Part shown: in pieces, positions 1 through 9,220 of the stretch
How positions within the stretch are numbered: the first letter of the stretch is position 1
Layout of the letters: each line of letters starts with the position of its first letter
Assembly: GCF_001429045.1 (NCBI RefSeq)
Contig: NZ_LMHY01000001.1
Span: 64,888-128,887, forward strand
Direction of reading: 5' to 3'
Source of the DNA: Pseudomonas sp. Root71
GTDB lineage: Bacteria > Pseudomonadota > Gammaproteobacteria > Pseudomonadales > Pseudomonadaceae
DNA length: 64,000 nucleotides
Notes under the pieces: generated by a model
Seen by the model: only the letters and a program-made list of their open reading frames with translations
The model's database searches: none
What the model was told of the DNA's origin: nothing
Program-made: the position numbers and the translations under genes

Positions 1-188
1 GCCTGGACCCGGCCAACACCCTGATGATCGGCGACCGCAAGCACGACCTGATCGGCGCGCGCAGCAATGGCCTGGACGCGGCGGCGGTGGGCTACGGGTT
101 CGGCAGCCATGAAGAGTTGAGCGCCGAAGCGCCGGCGTATCACTTTGAAACGCTGGCTGAGTTGCATCAGGCGTTTTTGCAGCGCTGA
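1..188 (+). CDS. HAD-family hydrolase, C-terminal fragment (phosphoglycolate phosphatase-like)
   Basis: Only the last 61 codons are inside the window; the frame opens at base 3 and ends at TGA 186-188. The visible part has the HAD motif IV region (MIGDRKHDLIGA), whose acidic residues bind Mg2+ in haloacid dehalogenase-type phosphatases. The GDRKHD form is common in phosphoglycolate phosphatase-like proteins. The substrate cannot be told from this fragment. The gene converges on the lipoprotein gene that ends at 256, with a hairpin between them. Confidence 0.8.
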   Translation, partial: LDPANTLMIGDRKHDLIGARSNGLDAAAVGYGFGSHEELSAEAPAYHFETLAELHQAFLQR

Positions 189-207
189 TAAGGCCGGCAC
201 AAATTAA

Positions 208-238
208 CTGTGGGAGCGGCGGTGCGGCGTTCCCACAG
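208..238. terminator. Hairpin between convergent genes (degenerate REP-like)
   Basis: An 8-bp perfect stem (CTGTGGGA at 208-215, TCCCACAG at 231-238) encloses a GC-rich loop. It sits between the stops of two convergent genes. Its arms match the outer part of the GTGGGAGC-type REPs found elsewhere in the window. There is no T tract on either side, so intrinsic termination is only inferred. Confidence 0.45.
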
Positions 239-255
239 GGGGACTGTGTTCTTCC

Positions 256-879
256 TCAAGGTCTCGGCGGTGGCGCTAACTTCTGCCCTTGCTCAACCGC
301 CCAGTTCACCACCTGCGTGGTCAACTGATCGTTCGCCTGACCGAACCCGACCACCACCGCCGGAACCTGCACATCGCTGAGTGGCTGGCGCACTTCAAAG
401 CGGCGGCTAGCGAGGATGCGCTGGTCATAACTGCGCACCAGCAATGCATCCAGACGCACGACCGCGCTGGCATTCATGCCCTGGTATTCAGTCTGGAACG
501 CCTGCAGGCTGCCGCCCAATTCAAGATCGGTCTGGAAAATGCTGTCATCGGTGCTCAACAATGGCACCCGTCCGTCATACTGGAAACCTTCCAGCAGACG
601 ATTGCGCACCAGCACCGGCGCCGGGTCGCTCCAGCGTGAACCCTTGTAGTGGCTGATCACATCACCCTGGGGAATCACGGCAATGTTCGGACTGTTCAAC
701 GCTTCGCTGGACTGGAATTTGCTCAGGCGCAGCGACCAGCGCTGCGGCGTGCCATGGCTGGCCGATGCACTCTGGGCCGATGGCAATCGATAGACCTCGA
801 AGGGCTCGGGCTTGGGCAGGATCGAGCACGAACTGATCAGCGTGAAGCCAGCGACGAGGGCAATCCGAATCAGCTTCAT
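256..879 (-). CDS. ABC-transport auxiliary lipoprotein (PqiC/ABC_trans_aux type)
   Basis: A 207-residue protein that starts with a lipoprotein signal peptide; the lipobox is LISSC with the acylated cysteine at residue 18. The rest resembles the ABC-type transport auxiliary lipoproteins (PqiC/DUF330 group), which sit in the outer membrane and pair with MCE-domain proteins. It is the last gene of a four-gene leftward cluster. Its ATG overlaps the stop of the MCE gene by 4 nt (ATGA), so translation is probably coupled. AAGGAAT is an upstream ribosome site. The role in lipid transport between membranes is inferred from the family and context. Confidence 0.8.
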   Translation of the reverse strand: MKLIRIALVAGFTLISSCSILPKPEPFEVYRLPSAQSASASHGTPQRWSLRLSKFQSSEALNSPNIAVIPQGDVISHYKGSRWSDPAPVLVRNRLLEGFQYDGRVPLLSTDDSIFQTDLELGGSLQAFQTEYQGMNASAVVRLDALLVRSYDQRILASRRFEVRQPLSDVQVPAVVVGFGQANDQLTTQVVNWAVEQGQKLAPPPRP

Positions 880-1814
880 GGTGTGAATTCCTTGGTCTTG
901 TCACTGCCCAGCAGGTAACCGCTGGGGTTGGCTTCCAGGCGTGTGGTAATGGTGCGCAACGAACTCAGGGTTTCGCGCATCTCGCGAACGGCCGGGCCCA
1001 GGCCATTGAGGCCTTGCATGCCGCTGTTGAGCGAATCCTGATTGGCGGTGATCAGTTTGTTGAGGGTGGCACTGCTCTCCTGCAGCGACTTCATCGCCTG
1101 CTCGGCGCTGCCCAGCGCCTCCTTGCCATGCTCGTTGAGCAGCCCGTTGGCATTGCGCATCAGCGCCGTGGTCTGCTCCAGCATGGTGTTGGCCTGCTTG
1201 CCCACCGACGCCAGTTGCTGCATGGCCTGGCGAATATCGCCGCGCTGATCGGCAATGGCCCCGGTGGTTTGCTCCAGGTGCTCCAGGGTATTGCTGATGC
1301 GCTCGATGTTTTCCGTGGAGAACATCAGGTTGGCGTTATGCATCAGCGTGGTCACCCCGGCCATCAGGTCTTCGCTGTCATTGAGCAGGCGGGCGATGGG
1401 CGAGGGCGAGGCGACGATGGTCGGCAGGTTGCCATTCTTGCCCTTGAGTGTCGGGCTCTGTGGCGTGCCGCCGCTGAGCTGGATGATCGAAGTCCCGGTG
1501 ACGCCGGTCAGGGCCAACTTGGCATTGGTGTCTTCCTTGACCGGGGTATCGCCGGCCAGGCGAATTCGCGCCAGCACCCGGCGCGGGTCTTTCGGGTCCA
1601 GGCGCAGCGAGATCACATCGCCGACCTTGATCCCGCTGTACTGCACCGAGCTGCCCTTGGACAAACCGCTGACCGCCTCGTTGAACACGACTTCGTAGTC
1701 CTTGAACTCGGTGTCGACACTGGACTTGGCCAGCCACAGGCCGAACAGCAGCGCGGCCGTCACCACAATAACGGTGAACAGGCCGATCAATACATGATGG
1801 GCTCGGGTTTCCAT
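876..1814 (-). CDS. MlaD-family MCE-domain protein
   Basis: A 312-residue protein with one N-terminal membrane anchor (about residues 7-29), an MCE/MlaD beta-barrel domain (about 38-116) and a long helical C-terminal part rich in polar residues. MCE proteins form periplasmic hexameric rings that carry lipids for an ABC transporter. I chose the ATG at 1814 because GAGG lies 7 nt upstream; an in-frame ATG four codons earlier would bury that site inside the gene. The start is 1 nt past the stop of the ATPase gene. At 312 residues it is much longer than canonical MlaD (about 150-180), as is usual for this cluster type with its own lipoprotein. Confidence 0.88.
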   Translation of the reverse strand: METRAHHVLIGLFTVIVVTAALLFGLWLAKSSVDTEFKDYEVVFNEAVSGLSKGSSVQYSGIKVGDVISLRLDPKDPRRVLARIRLAGDTPVKEDTNAKLALTGVTGTSIIQLSGGTPQSPTLKGKNGNLPTIVASPSPIARLLNDSEDLMAGVTTLMHNANLMFSTENIERISNTLEHLEQTTGAIADQRGDIRQAMQQLASVGKQANTMLEQTTALMRNANGLLNEHGKEALGSAEQAMKSLQESSATLNKLITANQDSLNSGMQGLNGLGPAVREMRETLSSLRTITTRLEANPSGYLLGSDKTKEFTP

Positions 1815-1815
1815 G

Positions 1816-2622
1816 TCAGACCTCATTGAGCTGTTGGGCGGCCGTCAATGCCGCGCGGCCGCGAGGGCCATGGAAGTATTCGTGAATCCACGCATCGTCG
1901 GTTTCCGAGACATTGTCGATGGCATCCGCCACCAGCACTTTTTTCTGCGCCAGCACCGCCACCCGGTCGGTGATGGTGTAGAGCGTGTCGAGGTCGTGGG
2001 TCACCAGAAAGACACTCAGGCCCAGGGCATCGCGCAGGGTCAGGATCAATTGGTCGAACGCGGCAGCGCCGATCGGGTCGAGACCGGCGGTGGGTTCGTC
2101 GAGAAACAGGATGTCCGGGTCCAGCGCCAATGCCCGGGCCAGGGCGGCGCGCTTGATCATGCCGCCGGACAGCGACGACGGGTATTTCTCCGCCGCCGAC
2201 AGCGGCAACCCGGCCAGGGCCATTTTCACCGCCGCCAGGTGCTCGGCGTCGTTGCGGCTCAAGCCGGCGTGTTCGATCAGCGGCAGGGCGACGTTCTCGG
2301 TCACGGTCAGCGAAGAGAACAACGCGCCTTTCTGGAACAGCACGCCGAATCGCCGCTCCACCAGCGAACGCTCGTGTTCGGACAAGGTCGGCAGGTTTTT
2401 CCCGAAGACTTTCACCACGCCTTCGCTGGGCTGGCGCAACCCGACAATGCTGCGCAGCAGCACCGATTTGCCGCTGCCGGAGCCACCGACCACGGCGAGG
2501 ATCTCGCCCTTGTACAAGTCCAGGTCGAGGTTTTCGTGCACGCTCTGGCGGCCAAAGCGGTTGCACAGTCCACGGACTTCAATCACCGCCTCGGAGGGCG
2601 CTCGGGGGATACGACTCACCAA
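1816..2622 (-). CDS. Mla-type ABC transporter ATP-binding protein (MlaF-like)
   Basis: A 268-residue cytoplasmic ATPase. Walker A GGSGSGKS is at residues 46-53, the ABC signature LSGGM at 151-155 and Walker B ILFLDEP at 171-177, followed by the D-loop (TAGLDP). An H-loop (VTHD) is also present. It is complete and looks active. The signature followed by MIKRAALARA resembles MlaF-type ATPases of phospholipid transporters. Its start overlaps the end of the permease gene by 7 nt (2616-2622), consistent with an operon of permease, ATPase, MCE protein and lipoprotein. Confidence 0.92.
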   Translation of the reverse strand: MVSRIPRAPSEAVIEVRGLCNRFGRQSVHENLDLDLYKGEILAVVGGSGSGKSVLLRSIVGLRQPSEGVVKVFGKNLPTLSEHERSLVERRFGVLFQKGALFSSLTVTENVALPLIEHAGLSRNDAEHLAAVKMALAGLPLSAAEKYPSSLSGGMIKRAALARALALDPDILFLDEPTAGLDPIGAAAFDQLILTLRDALGLSVFLVTHDLDTLYTITDRVAVLAQKKVLVADAIDNVSETDDAWIHEYFHGPRGRAALTAAQQLNEV

Positions 2623-3764
2623 CCCATCTCCATGAAAAACATCGCGGCAATCGCATCCATCACGATCACTACGAAAATCGACTGCACCACACTCGACGTG
2701 GTGTGCGCGCCCACAGACTCAGCGCTGCCGCTGACCTTGAAGCCTTCCAGGCAACCGATGGCGGCGATGAGGAAGGCGAACACCGGCGCTTTGACGATCC
2801 CCACCAGAAAGTGCTGAACGCCGATGTCCGTTTGCAGCAGCGACAGGAACATCGCCGGCGAAATATCCAGCGCCACCGCGCAGACCACGGCACCGCCGAT
2901 AATCCCCGACAGCATCGCCAGGAAGGTCAGCATCGGCAGGGCGATCAGCAACGCCAGGACCCGCGGCACCACCAGCAACTCCACGGGGTCGAGGCCCAGG
3001 GTGCGGATGGCATCGATTTCCTCGTTGGCCTTCATCGACCCGATTTGCGCCGTGAACGCACTGGCGGTGCGCCCGGCCATCAGGATTGCAGTCAGCAACA
3101 CACCGAATTCGCGCAGGAAAGCAAACCCCACCAGGTCCACGGTGAAGACGGTGGCGCCGAAAGTGGCCAGCACCGTCGAGCCGAGAAACGCCACCACGGC
3201 GCCCACCAGAAAAGTCAGCAAAGCAACGATGGGCGCGGCGTCGAGACCGGTCTGTTCGATGTGGGCGATCATCGGCGTGACGCGCCAGCGCTTGGGACGG
3301 AACAGGCCACGGGCGATGGTTTCGATGATCAGGCCGACGAAACCCAGCAGTTGCAGGGTGTCCTGCCAGACGGTGTCCACCGCGCGGCCAATACGGGTCA
3401 GCAACTGAATGGAAACGCTGACTTCCGGTTCCTTGATCGGTACGCAGAAATCGGTCAACGAGCAGTAGACGGTTTGCAGCAATGCACGATCGGCGGCAGA
3501 GAGTGTGCAATCAGGGTGTTCGGCGGAACGGCCGAGGCGCTCGGAGCCGAGCAGCTCGACCAACAGCGAGGCGCCAGCGGTGTCGAGGGCGCCTAGACCA
3601 TTGAGGTCGATCGGGGTGTTGACGTCGTACTGGCCATGGAGTTTTTCGCTCAACAGCTTGAGGTCAGCGTAATGGGCAAGCGTCCAGTCGCCCGTCACCC
3701 GCAACCGCGCTGGGGTAATCGACGTGTCCAATCGGGCGTTGCCGGCCATCGTGCTGCTGATCAT
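2616..3764 (-). CDS. MlaE-family permease with N-terminal STAS domain
   Basis: A 382-residue protein. The first about 100 residues look like a STAS domain (beta strands with the motif LNGLGALDTAGASLL); the MlaE permease fold follows from about residue 150, with several membrane segments (for example ALLTFLVGAVVAFLG and GVLLTAILMAGRT). In canonical mla operons the STAS protein (MlaB) is separate; here it appears fused to the permease. It is the first gene of the cluster. There is no MlaC-like periplasmic shuttle nearby; the lipoprotein may connect to the outer membrane instead (inference). Confidence 0.9.
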   Translation of the reverse strand: MISSTMAGNARLDTSITPARLRVTGDWTLAHYADLKLLSEKLHGQYDVNTPIDLNGLGALDTAGASLLVELLGSERLGRSAEHPDCTLSAADRALLQTVYCSLTDFCVPIKEPEVSVSIQLLTRIGRAVDTVWQDTLQLLGFVGLIIETIARGLFRPKRWRVTPMIAHIEQTGLDAAPIVALLTFLVGAVVAFLGSTVLATFGATVFTVDLVGFAFLREFGVLLTAILMAGRTASAFTAQIGSMKANEEIDAIRTLGLDPVELLVVPRVLALLIALPMLTFLAMLSGIIGGAVVCAVALDISPAMFLSLLQTDIGVQHFLVGIVKAPVFAFLIAAIGCLEGFKVSGSAESVGAHTTSSVVQSIFVVIVMDAIAAMFFMEMGW

Positions 3765-3818
3765 AAGCTCCGTGCTTGTTCAGTGATTACGCAGATTTAC
3801 GTAATAGCACGAACCGGA

Positions 3819-4847
3819 TTACTTTTCTTTGATCGCTGTGCTGTCCGTGACTTTGAAACGCAGCACGCCGATGACCTGGCCATCTTCGGTCAGCACCCGA
3901 ACCTGCCATTTGCCGGCCGGGTTGCCCGGGAAGTTCTGCTTGTGGGTCCAGGCCCGGTAACCCTCCTTGCGCCCGCCACGAATATCCAGGGGGATGCGGT
4001 CGACCTCTTTACCGTTGAACTGCCAGACGTGATAAATCCGCTCGTCCAGGCCACGCGGGGCATTGATCGCGGTGTATGCGTAGAGCCCGCCATTGCGAAT
4101 CTGCTCGGCGCTGACTTCGTCGAGGCTGGCGCCCGGCGTGCGGTCTTGCATCTGCGTGCTGATGGCCACATCGGTCATCCACAGCGTCGCTGGCGGCACC
4201 CACGAACGCAGCTCCCAACCAACGGCGCCGATGCCCAGGGTGATACTCAAGATCGCCAGCGCATTGCGCAGGGTACGAATCGGGAAGATCGACGCCAGGC
4301 TCGGGAACGACAGCAGCACCGAGATACCCAGTGCCCATTTGAAACTTTGCGCGGTGGTCAGGTGCATGATCACCGGCAAGGCGGTGAGCAGCGCGGCGAA
4401 CAGGGTCAGGGTGTGCAGGGCCAGAAACGCCCAGCGCCGTGGGGCCAGCCATTTGTAGTAGAGCGGGTCGATGATCGAAATCAGCGCCGCGACGCCGAGC
4501 AGCCCGGTGAAAAACAACTGGCCACTGTTCCACGTCGTAGTGATGAAGAAGAACGGCAGGACAAAGAACAGGCTTTCCTGATGGATCATCTGCGTTGCGT
4601 AACGCAGCAAGGGTTCCGGGATTTCTCGCTTGAAGATGCGCTTGAACAGCTTGGTCAGGCTGTTTTCCAGCATCAGCCAGATCCAGCTGATCAGCATGAT
4701 GGTGGTGATCCAGCTCGCCAGGCCTTGCTGGCGATCGACCAGAATGAAACTGCCCACCCCCGAGATGAAACCACAGAGCGCAATGACCCCAGGGTACCGC
4801 TTCATCAATTCGAGGATGCGCTGTACGAAAAAGGTCAGGTTTTGCAT
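3819..4847 (-). CDS. DUF5924/DUF2914 family membrane protein
   Basis: A 342-residue protein. The N-terminal two thirds hold several hydrophobic segments (for example VIALCGFISGVGSFILV and WITTIMLISWIWLMLE). The C-terminal part, from about residue 240, is soluble and ends in a DUF2914-like pattern (GKWQVRVLTEDGQVIGVLRF). I recognise this as the DUF5924 family with a DUF2914 tail, whose function is unknown. It lies 54 bp upstream of the mlaE-like gene on the same strand, so co-transcription is possible, but the family is not known as a transporter component. Confidence 0.8.
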   Translation of the reverse strand: MQNLTFFVQRILELMKRYPGVIALCGFISGVGSFILVDRQQGLASWITTIMLISWIWLMLENSLTKLFKRIFKREIPEPLLRYATQMIHQESLFFVLPFFFITTTWNSGQLFFTGLLGVAALISIIDPLYYKWLAPRRWAFLALHTLTLFAALLTALPVIMHLTTAQSFKWALGISVLLSFPSLASIFPIRTLRNALAILSITLGIGAVGWELRSWVPPATLWMTDVAISTQMQDRTPGASLDEVSAEQIRNGGLYAYTAINAPRGLDERIYHVWQFNGKEVDRIPLDIRGGRKEGYRAWTHKQNFPGNPAGKWQVRVLTEDGQVIGVLRFKVTDSTAIKEK

Positions 4848-4987
4848 TCGGCGGTTTCACAGTCGTCGTAGGAAAAAACCTCGACAGGGTACCGCTGGTG
4901 CGGCTCTGTGGCGAGGGTTCACGGTCAGTTACACCATGCACCTGGGGGAACCGGCAAGGCCTCTCAGTCCGTTGTCACCTGGAATGG

Positions 4988-6364
4988 TTATTTCCTGCTA
5001 TGCAAACGCCAGCCCACCAGCATCAACACGATCAAGCCCGTCCCACCGACCGCCAGCCACATCAACTGGTCATAACTGAACAACGGTTTCTCGATCCGCA
5101 AATACCCCGGTTGCAGGAGCAACTCACGCACGGCCTTGTTCGCTTCTTCCAGGGTCACCCCTTGCAGCTCCCGGGTCGGGTTGGTGAAGCGACCGTCCTC
5201 GTAGTTGCCGATGGCGCTCCAGTAGTAGTCGGCCAACGCGCTGTTGCCTTGCACGGCCCAGGACTGGCGGGCAATTGCGGCCTGCTTGAGGCGGTTGAAG
5301 GTATCGGCATTGAGGCCATCCTTGAGCAGTCCGGCCTTCAGGTCCTCAAGTACTTGTTCGGCATCGGCCACGTCGTCGCGTTCAAGGTCGGCATTGAGGC
5401 TCATGAACCCCACGCCGCCGAACACCTCGCGCTCCGCCCACGGGCCGTAGGACAAACCGTGAGCCAGGCGCAACTGGCGATAGAGCGCCCAATCCAGATA
5501 GTCCTTGAGCAAATCGAAGGTTTCATCGTGCCCATCCTCCAGTACCGGCTCCGGCACCAGCCAGTGTAACTTGGCGCCGTTGCCGACCAGACCGTGGGTC
5601 AAGGTGCGTTCATGGGCGGCGCTGGCCTGGATTTGCGGCAGCGGCGGATGCTCGCCAGGGGTGATCGCTTCCAGCGCGCCATACGCCCGCTCCAGATAGG
5701 CCGGCAGCAACTTGTCGAGGTCGCCGACCACGATCAGGGTCATGTTGTTCGGCGCATACCAGTCCTTGCGCACCTGCTCCAGCTGTTCACGGGTCAGGTC
5801 ATTGACTTGCGCACGCTCCGGGCACTTGAGGCCCAGCTCCACGGCCAGTTGTTTGCTGGCCGTGTGACCGAGGTCCTGTCGATCGAGCCAGCGTTGCAGG
5901 TGCGAGTAGTGGCCGCCGTCTTCACGCTCGACCACTTGCTTGGCCGCGTTGATGGCGTTGTCGTCGAAGCGGGTCTGGGTCAGCAGCGCCAGCAACAGGT
6001 CAAGCACCTTGCGCTGGTTTTTCGCCGGGGCTTCGATGACGAAGGTCGTATCGGCATTGCTGGTGAACGCGTTCCACTCACCGCCCAGGGCCTGCATGCT
6101 TTCTTCCAGGCCGCCTTCGCCGCTGGCGTCGATTCCGCTGAACAACAGGTGTTCCAGCAGATGCGGCAGCTCCTTTTCTTCACACTTGAAATCGTCCAGG
6201 CCAACGCCGACCACCAGCCGGATCGCCACATGCCCGCGATCAGTGCCGGGTTTGAGCAGCAACTGCAAACCGTTGCGCAGGGTGTAGCCCTCGACCTGGA
6301 AGCGATCCAGAGCGAATGACGGGAATGAGCCAAGTAACAGGCAAGCGAACAACAGACAACGCAT
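4988..6364 (-). CDS. M16-family zinc metallopeptidase, membrane-anchored
   Basis: A 458-residue protein with a signal peptide (about residues 1-19, ending FA-LD). The inverted zinc motif HLLEH is at 68-72, as in pitrilysin-type M16 peptidases. A second M16-like C-terminal half follows, and a single membrane segment near the end (LMWLAVGGTGLIVLMLVGW) probably tethers it to the inner membrane facing the periplasm. I used the ATG at 6364, preceded by GGAAG, because the 48 extra upstream codons have no signal-peptide character. Substrate unknown. Catalytic Glu71 and both histidines are intact. Confidence 0.88.
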   Translation of the reverse strand: MRCLLFACLLLGSFPSFALDRFQVEGYTLRNGLQLLLKPGTDRGHVAIRLVVGVGLDDFKCEEKELPHLLEHLLFSGIDASGEGGLEESMQALGGEWNAFTSNADTTFVIEAPAKNQRKVLDLLLALLTQTRFDDNAINAAKQVVEREDGGHYSHLQRWLDRQDLGHTASKQLAVELGLKCPERAQVNDLTREQLEQVRKDWYAPNNMTLIVVGDLDKLLPAYLERAYGALEAITPGEHPPLPQIQASAAHERTLTHGLVGNGAKLHWLVPEPVLEDGHDETFDLLKDYLDWALYRQLRLAHGLSYGPWAEREVFGGVGFMSLNADLERDDVADAEQVLEDLKAGLLKDGLNADTFNRLKQAAIARQSWAVQGNSALADYYWSAIGNYEDGRFTNPTRELQGVTLEEANKAVRELLLQPGYLRIEKPLFSYDQLMWLAVGGTGLIVLMLVGWRLHSRK

Positions 6365-6420
6365 AACGAGCTTCCGTACGGCTGGCGTAAGTTCAACAGA
6401 CTTCAGGCAACTGCGGACGT

Positions 6421-8079
6421 TCAGGGTGAATGAGTGATGTCGCTCAAATCGTCGACCACCAGCGCACCTGTCTCCGATGTTTCCAGCACCACGTAGGCAC
6501 TGCTGCAAAACAGCGAATTCAGACGTTTCATGTCGGCGATCAGTTCCAGGTGCAACGAACTGGTTTCGATACTTTGCACGATTTTTCGTTGCAAGCGGCT
6601 GACATGAGCGTGGGCCAGGCGCCGTTCCTGTGCGCGGAAACGACGTTTTTCACGCACCAACTGGCGGGCACTTTCCGGGTCGCCACTGAGAAACACCGAC
6701 ATCCCGAGCCGCAGGTTGGAGATCAACTGAGTTTGCAGCCCGGTCAATTCGTCCAGCCCGACTTCGGAAAACGACCGGCGCTGCGAGGTTTTCTGCTGCT
6801 GGACCTTGCGCAGCATGCGTTCGATCAAGTCGCTGGCCAGTTTCAGGTTGATCGCCAGTTCGATGATTTCCGCCCAGCGCCGGCTGTCCTGATCGCTGAG
6901 ATCTTCCCGGGGCATTTGCGCCAGGTACAACTTGATCGCGCTGTAGAGCGCTTCGACATCGTCGGTCAGGCGGCGCATTTCCTGGGTGACGGCGGTTTGC
7001 TTGCCGTGCAAAACATCCAGCATGGCTTCAAGCATGTTGTCGATCAGGTCGCCCATGCGCAGGGTTTCCCGGGCCGCATTGGCCAGCGCCAAGCCAGGGG
7101 TGACCAACGCCGTCGGGTCAAGATGCCGGGGCTTGGCCGTACCGTTGGCCAGCGGGCGCTCCGGCAGCACCCAGGCACAAAACCTGGCCATCGGCCCAAC
7201 GCTTGGCAGCAGGATCAGGCAACGCGCGATGTTGTAGAGCAGGTGAAAGCCGATGACCATTTCCTGAGGGCTGAAATCCAGGCCATCGAGCCAGTGCACC
7301 AGCGGATCGAGCACCGGAATGATCAATAAAAGACCAATCAGTTTGTACAGCAGGCTGCCCAGCGCCACTTGGCGCCCGGCGGCGTTCTGCATGCTGGTGC
7401 TGAGGAAAGCGAGTACACCACTGCCGATATTGGCACCGATCACTAGCCCGATGGCCACCGGCAAGCTGATCACGTTGGCGCCCGCCAGAGTCGCGGTAAG
7501 CAACACAGCGGCCAGGCTGGAATAGGAAACCATCGCGAACAGCGCGCCGACCAGGGCGTCGAGCAGGAGGTCGCCGGTGAGCGAAGCGAAAATCACCTTC
7601 ACCCCTTTGGCATGGGTAATCGGGTGCGCGGCTTCGACAATCAGTTGCAACGCCAGAATGATCAACCCCAAGCCAATGGCGACACGGCCCATCTGCCCGA
7701 GTCGGGTCTGCTTGCGCGACAGAAAGAAAATCACCCCGGTAAAAATCAGCAGGGGCGACAACCACGACAGATCGAACGTCAGCACCCGCGCCATCAAGGC
7801 CGTACCGACATCGGCACCGAGCATGGTGACCAACGCCGGCGTAAGCGCCATCAGGCCCTGGCCGACAAAGGAAGTGACCAGCATGGCGGTGGCGTTGCTG
7901 CTCTGAACCATCGCCGTCACAGCGATTCCGGAGAGGAAAGCCAGCCAGCGGTTGGACATGTTATGGCTGATGACATGCCGCAAGTTGGTGCCGTAGACCC
8001 GCAGGATGCCGGTTCGGACGATGTGCGTGCCCCAGATCAGCAGGGCCACGGCAGAAAGCAAATTGAGCAGGGTGAGCAT
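6421..8079 (-). CDS. Na/Pi cotransporter family protein with PhoU-like C-terminal domain
   Basis: A 552-residue protein. The first about 310 residues hold two Na_Pi_cotrans repeats made of hydrophobic helices (the repeats include MVQSSNATAMLV and GANIGSGVLAFLS). The C-terminal about 200 residues are soluble and helical, resembling PhoU. The family imports phosphate with sodium across the inner membrane. The start at 8079 is supported by AGGGGGT about 6 nt upstream; the longer frame to 8187 adds no recognisable sequence. It precedes the M16 peptidase gene on the same strand by 56 bp. Confidence 0.88.
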   Translation of the reverse strand: MLTLLNLLSAVALLIWGTHIVRTGILRVYGTNLRHVISHNMSNRWLAFLSGIAVTAMVQSSNATAMLVTSFVGQGLMALTPALVTMLGADVGTALMARVLTFDLSWLSPLLIFTGVIFFLSRKQTRLGQMGRVAIGLGLIILALQLIVEAAHPITHAKGVKVIFASLTGDLLLDALVGALFAMVSYSSLAAVLLTATLAGANVISLPVAIGLVIGANIGSGVLAFLSTSMQNAAGRQVALGSLLYKLIGLLLIIPVLDPLVHWLDGLDFSPQEMVIGFHLLYNIARCLILLPSVGPMARFCAWVLPERPLANGTAKPRHLDPTALVTPGLALANAARETLRMGDLIDNMLEAMLDVLHGKQTAVTQEMRRLTDDVEALYSAIKLYLAQMPREDLSDQDSRRWAEIIELAINLKLASDLIERMLRKVQQQKTSQRRSFSEVGLDELTGLQTQLISNLRLGMSVFLSGDPESARQLVREKRRFRAQERRLAHAHVSRLQRKIVQSIETSSLHLELIADMKRLNSLFCSSAYVVLETSETGALVVDDLSDITHSP

Positions 8080-8258
8080 AATGACCCCCTGTGGTGTAGC
8101 GCCCCAAAGGAGCAAGTTGACGGTACCGCGCAACGTTCTACGTTCTGTACTTAAGCTGTAGTTGGCTAACGGTCTGCGCGCCAGCATCGCATAGCCAAAG
8201 AAGGGATTGAAACAAAACTGTCATGAAATCCCGTTCATGCAACCCGCCAAAAAACAAA

Positions 8259-8346
8259 GTGGGAGCGAGCCTGCTCGCGATGAGGCCATCAGCTCCAACG
8301 TTGATGTTGACTGACAGACCGCCATCGCGAGCAGGCTCGCTCCCAC
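8259..8346. repeat. REPIN, GTGGGAGCGAGC type
   Basis: Two REP copies in inverted orientation: left arm from 8259 (GTGGGAGCGAGCCTGCTCGC), right arm 8323-8346 as its reverse complement, separated by about 40 bp. Each arm also folds on itself (GCGAGC/GCTCGC). It lies between the promoter side of the Na/Pi gene and the 3' end of terC. The same family recurs at 10841 and 27912. Confidence 0.9.
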
Positions 8347-8367
8347 AGGGTGTTGCGTACTACCGGG

Positions 8368-9135
8368 TTACTGGCCCGGAATATCTTTGCGCAGCTTTAC
8401 CGGATCCTGCTGTTTCTTCTTTTTCGCGATGGCAGTGCGCATCCTGATGTTGATCGCTTCCACCGCCAGCGAGAACGCCATGGCGAAGTAGACGTAGCCT
8501 TTTGGCACGTGCACGTCCAGGGATTCGGCAATCAGCACCGTACCGACGATCAACAGGAACGACAGCGCCAGCATCTTCAGCGATGGATGCTTGTCGATAA
8601 ACTCACTGATGGTGCCGGATGCCCACATCATCACCAGTACCGCCACGATGATTGCCGCGACCATGACCGGTACGTGGGAGACCATGCCAACGGCGGTGAT
8701 CACCGAGTCCAGGGAGAACACGATGTCGATGATCGCGATCTGGATGATGGTGTAGAGGAAGTTTCCGCCCTTGCCCGAAGGTTCGTCGTTGCTTTCATCT
8801 TCACCTTCCAGCGCGTGGTACATCTCTTGCGAGCTTTTCCACAGCAGGAACAGACCACCGAAGAACAGGATCAGGTCGCGTCCGGAAATACCCTGGCCGA
8901 ATACGACGAACAGGTCCGCCGTGAGGCGCATGACCCAGGTGATCGACAGCAGAAGCAGGATTCGCGTGATCATGGCCAGCGCCAGACCGAAAATCCGGGT
9001 GCGTGCCTGCATGTGCTTGGGCATGCGGCTGACCAGGATCGAAATCATGATGATGTTATCGATACCCAGGACGATTTCCAGGGCGGTCAGGGTGAAGAAG
9101 GCAACCCAGATTTCAGGGTTGGTCAGCCATTCCAT
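8368..9135 (-). CDS. TerC-family integral membrane protein
   Basis: A 255-residue membrane protein of the TerC family, with the characteristic acidic intramembrane segments (TALEIVLGIDNIIMIS near the start and DIVFSLDSVITAVGM in the second half). TerC-like proteins are linked to metal handling (Mn2+ export in some members) and tellurite resistance, and several act during protein secretion; no ter operon is present here, so the tellurite name is not informative. AAAGGAA precedes the ATG. It lies downstream of citMHS on the same strand, separated by a hairpin. Confidence 0.9.
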   Translation of the reverse strand: MEWLTNPEIWVAFFTLTALEIVLGIDNIIMISILVSRMPKHMQARTRIFGLALAMITRILLLLSITWVMRLTADLFVVFGQGISGRDLILFFGGLFLLWKSSQEMYHALEGEDESNDEPSGKGGNFLYTIIQIAIIDIVFSLDSVITAVGMVSHVPVMVAAIIVAVLVMMWASGTISEFIDKHPSLKMLALSFLLIVGTVLIAESLDVHVPKGYVYFAMAFSLAVEAINIRMRTAIAKKKKQQDPVKLRKDIPGQ

Positions 9136-9167
9136 GTGTATTCCTTTGAGCGATTGTTAAACCACAA

Positions 9168-9202
9168 CGGGCCCGGGCTTCAAACAGCGAAGCCTGGACC
9201 CG
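9168..9202 (-). terminator. Hairpin between citMHS and terC
   Basis: A 14-bp imperfect stem (9168-9181 with 9189-9202, two mismatches) with a 7-nt loop, located just after the citMHS stop when read leftwards. The following sequence is only moderately T-rich, so it may attenuate rather than fully stop transcription. Confidence 0.5.
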
Positions 9203-9220
9203 AAGTGGTGAGTCTTGGGC

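Noticed and set aside
4907..4917. Single TGTGGCGAGGG, a partial REP of the 15960 type
   Set aside because: Only 11 bp match and there is no inverted partner; not enough for a repeat call.
8218..8238. Pho-box-like CTGTCAT...CGTTCAT upstream of the Na/Pi symporter gene
   Set aside because: The two half-sites are 14 bp apart instead of 11 and the second is poor; the distance to the gene is about 140 bp.
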